This document shows, in pieces, positions 60,936 through 64,000 of a stretch of 64,000 nucleotides of DNA (the stretch's first letter is position 1; the number at the start of each line of letters is the position of its first letter). The translations under genes and the position numbers were made by a program. This DNA is from Ligula intestinalis (taxonomy: Eukaryota > Platyhelminthes > Cestoda > Diphyllobothriidea > Diphyllobothriidae). The notes under the pieces are model-generated. The model saw only the letters and a list, made by a program, of their open reading frames with translations, had not been told where the DNA came from and did no database searches. Where the stretch lies: NCBI GenBank assembly GCA_036362985.1, contig JAYGXS010000010.1:491267-555266 (forward strand). Direction: 5' to 3'.

Positions 60936-63679
60936 GCGAGAGGGGGACTCCGCAATGTTCACTAACCTAAAGACAAGGTGTTGTCCTGTTTAATGTCCTA
61001 GGAAATTAATGCGCGCGAACTCTGAGTAAATCGTTCGGAAAGTGATATGAATGTTTGAGCTGAAATGCGCCAGCTATTGCAGAATAGGCGCATAATGTTC
61101 ACAATCTGTCAACGGACAGTCGGGAGCAAATAAATCCCTAACTCATTTGATGCAGTTGTGAAAAACGTGGCCTCTCACTATCTGAGCTACGAGGTTGGGA
61201 GTTTAATCACACTTCGGTCAAGGTACCCATCGAGGTATGGAAGCCACGAATTCTTATAAAGTAAACAGAATTTCCCTAAACAATCAATTAAACATCTATC
61301 AGATGACTACTAACAGGCAGGATGAATTTCAAGGGCTTCGAGCCCCTCAAGGGGCTAGAACACTGGCTTTCCTAACGTCTTCACCGAGGCTGTCAAAATT
61401 TTCACAACTAGGCTAAGAGAATTACTCAGATCTGTTGAACCCTCCTATAGATATGTACTTGTAGGCCCCTATCTACCAATGTTTACCTATTAATTGTACT
61501 AGCATATGGTTCTTAGCCGCGGGTGTACTCAAAGCACCACAAATATCATGCCCAGTTCCCTATAGGAAGAGAAGGTGTAAGAACAATAGGAGTTGTTCAG
61601 AAACTCAGTGATGGCTTGAAGCCCCGACGCGCAGCAGGCTCGGGCCCTATCATGCGTCTGTCTGCTAGCGTGCTGTGGGCGTGAATTGCGCAACCATCAT
61701 GCGAGAGTGAGTCAACTGCTTGGCCAATAGCAGTCTATGGCACCTGTGATTGGCTGTCCCAGAGGCAGATAGATAAGGCTAATCTAGTGACGGCTTGCGG
61801 ACTTGGCGCCGGTTGGCTGGCTAGTAGCCCTTGTTGGATCAGTAGCCCCGCCGAGTTGGCCCCAATCCTGGCGGCGAGGAGGGGAAGTCGGAGCAGCGTG
61901 GTCGGGGTGGCTGCTCCGTCGTCAAAAACAGAGAGGGGAGATAGATCCACCGTAGGGAGGTTTGGTGAAGCAAACCGTGACCTCCTTGAGGGCGGGTGGG
62001 AACGCGGTCGAAGACACGTCTGCCGGTAGTAGTGCATGGCGCTAAGCTAGTACTGTTGCTGTCAGTAGGGTAGATAGTAACGTTTTTTGGGTATGCATGC
62101 CGGTGTTAAGTCGCGGATCGTTCGACTCGACTGTCAGAGTTCAAGCGTTGATCGGAGCATGTCCGATTGATGATATCAGGTAAACTAGAAGCAGCCATTC
62201 TGCCATTCGTTGTCTTTTTAGATAACATTTATAGGCTAATCCTTGCTGTCATGAATACCTGCAAGGAGAGTTTTAGAGGTCCTGTTGATGTGGACAAGTT
62301 TTCCTCCTGCTTAAACCCACACCCGAGTGGAGGCGTATTTAATAATTCGAACTTAGTTTGGAATTACAGGAGGAGGAAGGGGGGAGATCCGATACTGGGT
62401 TCTTGCATCCTACACCTACACCACCACACAAGGCCCACAAGCACGGTAGTTGAAAAAAAAGCCTCCCTCGCCGTTCCTAATGCCTTCCTGGCTGGAGGAT
62501 GAGCACGTCAAACTGTCGCCTGACTGGACAGGACAAAAAACCTGCGCTTTGCACAAATTTTCTTTTTCCTTCACATAGTGACCCACATAGCAGACACCAC
62601 ATTTGGGACACCAAAGGCATGAATGCACCGTCTATGTCCAGTTTAAAGCTTATTCGGGCGGGGCTGGGCCTGACAACATGATTCTGGGGAGGGGTAGGTA
62701 ATTAGCGCTCTGGAAAATCCTTTGGCGTGTGGCAAGTTCCTCGAATAGAGCAGTTTCCTTTTTAAATTGCTTTTACATTTGGGGCTTGGCCGTTTCAGGG
62801 GTACGTTAACTTCTTGGTTGAAAAGCTCGAGCTTCTGGTTAGTCTTCGTTTGGCCAGCTTTCTAGAGCTCCTATCGCCAGGACAGAATTGACTTGACGAG
62901 AATTGGATCTGCTTGCCAATGCAACCCGAGATGAAAAATGCGAGGACAAATATCTGCCTTATTTGAAAGGTCCGCGAAGCTCTCGATAAAGCACATAAAC
63001 TGTTGACGTGGCACGCACTTGCAAAGCTGTACTCCCCTCCCCTGGCATTATTTTTGAACTGATTTCAGCAATTCCAGCATTATATTTCGCGCTAAAGCCC
63101 CTGTCGCGAGTAGGCGGTAGGGTTTCCACTGAAAGCCGCTCCAGCAAAACGTAAATATCCATGGTTAAGCAGACACGTCTTTGAAAGCAAATATAATTAC
63201 CGACAAGCATTCATTTTGGGCCATTAACCCCTTGGGGATGTGCGCATACGTCACGTAGGTGCGATGATTTGGGCATAAAGTCTGCTCATGAGCTTTTGAC
63301 TATGCAGTATGGCTACAGTACTCAAGGTGAGTAAAGTTTATGATGGTCACTATAGGTAGACGCCTTTGAACTCCCTAGTGGTACAGAGTAGTGAAGAATT
63401 GCATCGGTACAGCAGAACATTTCAAAAGCGGTGATGTCAATTAACACGAGCCACCAGGCGTAACGGAGCAAAGCGATCAGACTATGAATTCGAAAGGATA
63501 GAATATCATTTGTGAGATTTTTAGGAGAAAGAATGTCACTCGTGGGAAGAAAGTATGTGCAAGATAGGACCGGTATGCTGCTGTGAATGTTTGCGGCAAG
63601 CCAGGGGTCTTGATGTTTCGGGTTCGGAACGCTCCTTGTCGTGGGAAACAAGAAGATATTGTTGACCCTACTATTAAAA
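60936..63679. other. no gene recognised (right part)
   Basis: No exon completing the lectin domain could be found on the plus strand. A minus-strand frame at 62416-62628 contains CPKCGVCYVGHYVKEKENL, faintly GIY-YIG-like, but it is too short to call. 61150-61240 may hold a decayed tRNA-derived repeat. Confidence 0.35.
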
Positions 63680-63840
63680 ATACTCGCGGAATTCGGCGGC
63701 ATTCGAATCCGCATACGAGGGAAGGCTTTCCACGCAAGCCAACGCTCTACCTACTTGAGCTACGAATGGCACGCTTCACACCGTGAGTTTGATCACACTT
63801 GGATAGATATTACCCGCCCAACTTCACCGCTCTGTAGCGA
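63680..63840 (-). repeat. tRNA-derived repeat unit
   Basis: Minus strand: A-box-like GTAGCTCAAGTAGGTAGAGC, GGCTTGCGTGGAAAGCC (arm-like), B box GCGGATTCGAATGCCGCC. It is preceded by CAAGTGTGATCAAACTCACG, which matches GTGTGATTAAATTCACGG before the unit at 8.7 kb. Same family as 8594-8907. Confidence 0.6.
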
Positions 63841-64000
63841 CCCCCTTTCTTAGTCATGCTTTCCTCGGACGCCGCGCGGACTAGGTCATTTCTAGCGTGA
63901 CCACCACACGTCCGCAAGACACCATAGTCAAGGCCTCCGTTCAAGGTCACTCCTGTCTGGCTTTCTCAAGGCGGTCTAGTCTCACTAGTCAACCACTTCT

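Noticed and set aside
62416..62628. GIY-YIG-like minus-strand peptide
   Set aside because: Only a short CxxC...YVG resemblance; nothing downstream matches a PLE tail.

Overview
The window is eukaryotic nuclear DNA dominated by retroelements, with one recognisable host gene stretched across it. The mobile elements are Penelope-like elements with GIY-YIG tails of types known to me from flatworms, LINE fragments, and tRNA-headed short repeats that carry hammerhead motifs. Degenerate TTAGGG-type repeats and very long repeat-filled introns also occur. Together these suggest a platyhelminth, most probably a diphyllobothriid-type tapeworm. That assignment is inference from family resemblance, not a database match. 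There are no bacterial operons, CRISPR arrays or phage genes.

Host gene. Three exons on the + strand (31296-31408, 44054-44162, 59932-60143) join in matching phase and encode most of a C-type lectin domain. A possible signal-peptide exon lies at 25139-25261. The introns are 12.6 and 15.8 kb and are full of mobile elements. The last part of the lectin fold is not seen and probably lies beyond the right edge.

Layout. From 1 to 25 kb: a broken near full-length Penelope-like element (PLE) on the minus strand (3.0-5.5 kb), about fifteen copies across the window of an unclassified interspersed repeat (called family A here), a tandem duplication at 7.85-9.23 kb interrupted by a tRNA-like insert, LINE and PLE scraps at 11.9-14.2 kb, a 445-bp TAG-type microsatellite at 15.6-16.0 kb, and two direct 1.1-1.2 kb PLE tail copies at 19.35-21.63 kb. 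From 25 to 32 kb the DNA is AT-rich and quieter, with one probable LTR at 26.2-26.6 kb. From 32 to 41 kb: SINE clusters, a 400-N gap, PLE GIY-YIG remnants, and LINE 3' pieces with a PLE tail nested in one. From 43 to 57 kb: two terminal-inverted-repeat elements, PLE tails with repeat-bearing C-terminal extensions, and dense nests of hammerhead repeats at 46 and 54-56 kb.

Main theme. Three sequence classes carry the hammerhead ribozyme core (CTGATGA, stem II, GAAA, short helix III, cleavage triplet): (H1) PLE 3' ends, at about ten loci; (H2) a tRNA-headed SINE-like repeat of about 309 bp whose monomers are bounded by the motif; (H3) a separate 368-bp unit present as a head-to-tail copy and a half. 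H2 and H3 share the stem II sequence GGCTAATAAGCC but differ in helix III and cleavage site. The H2 and H3 units look like a small self-cleaving retroelement system that may be mobilised by the PLEs; that dependence is inference. In what follows, family letters (A, B, D, H1-H3) are labels of convenience for this window only.
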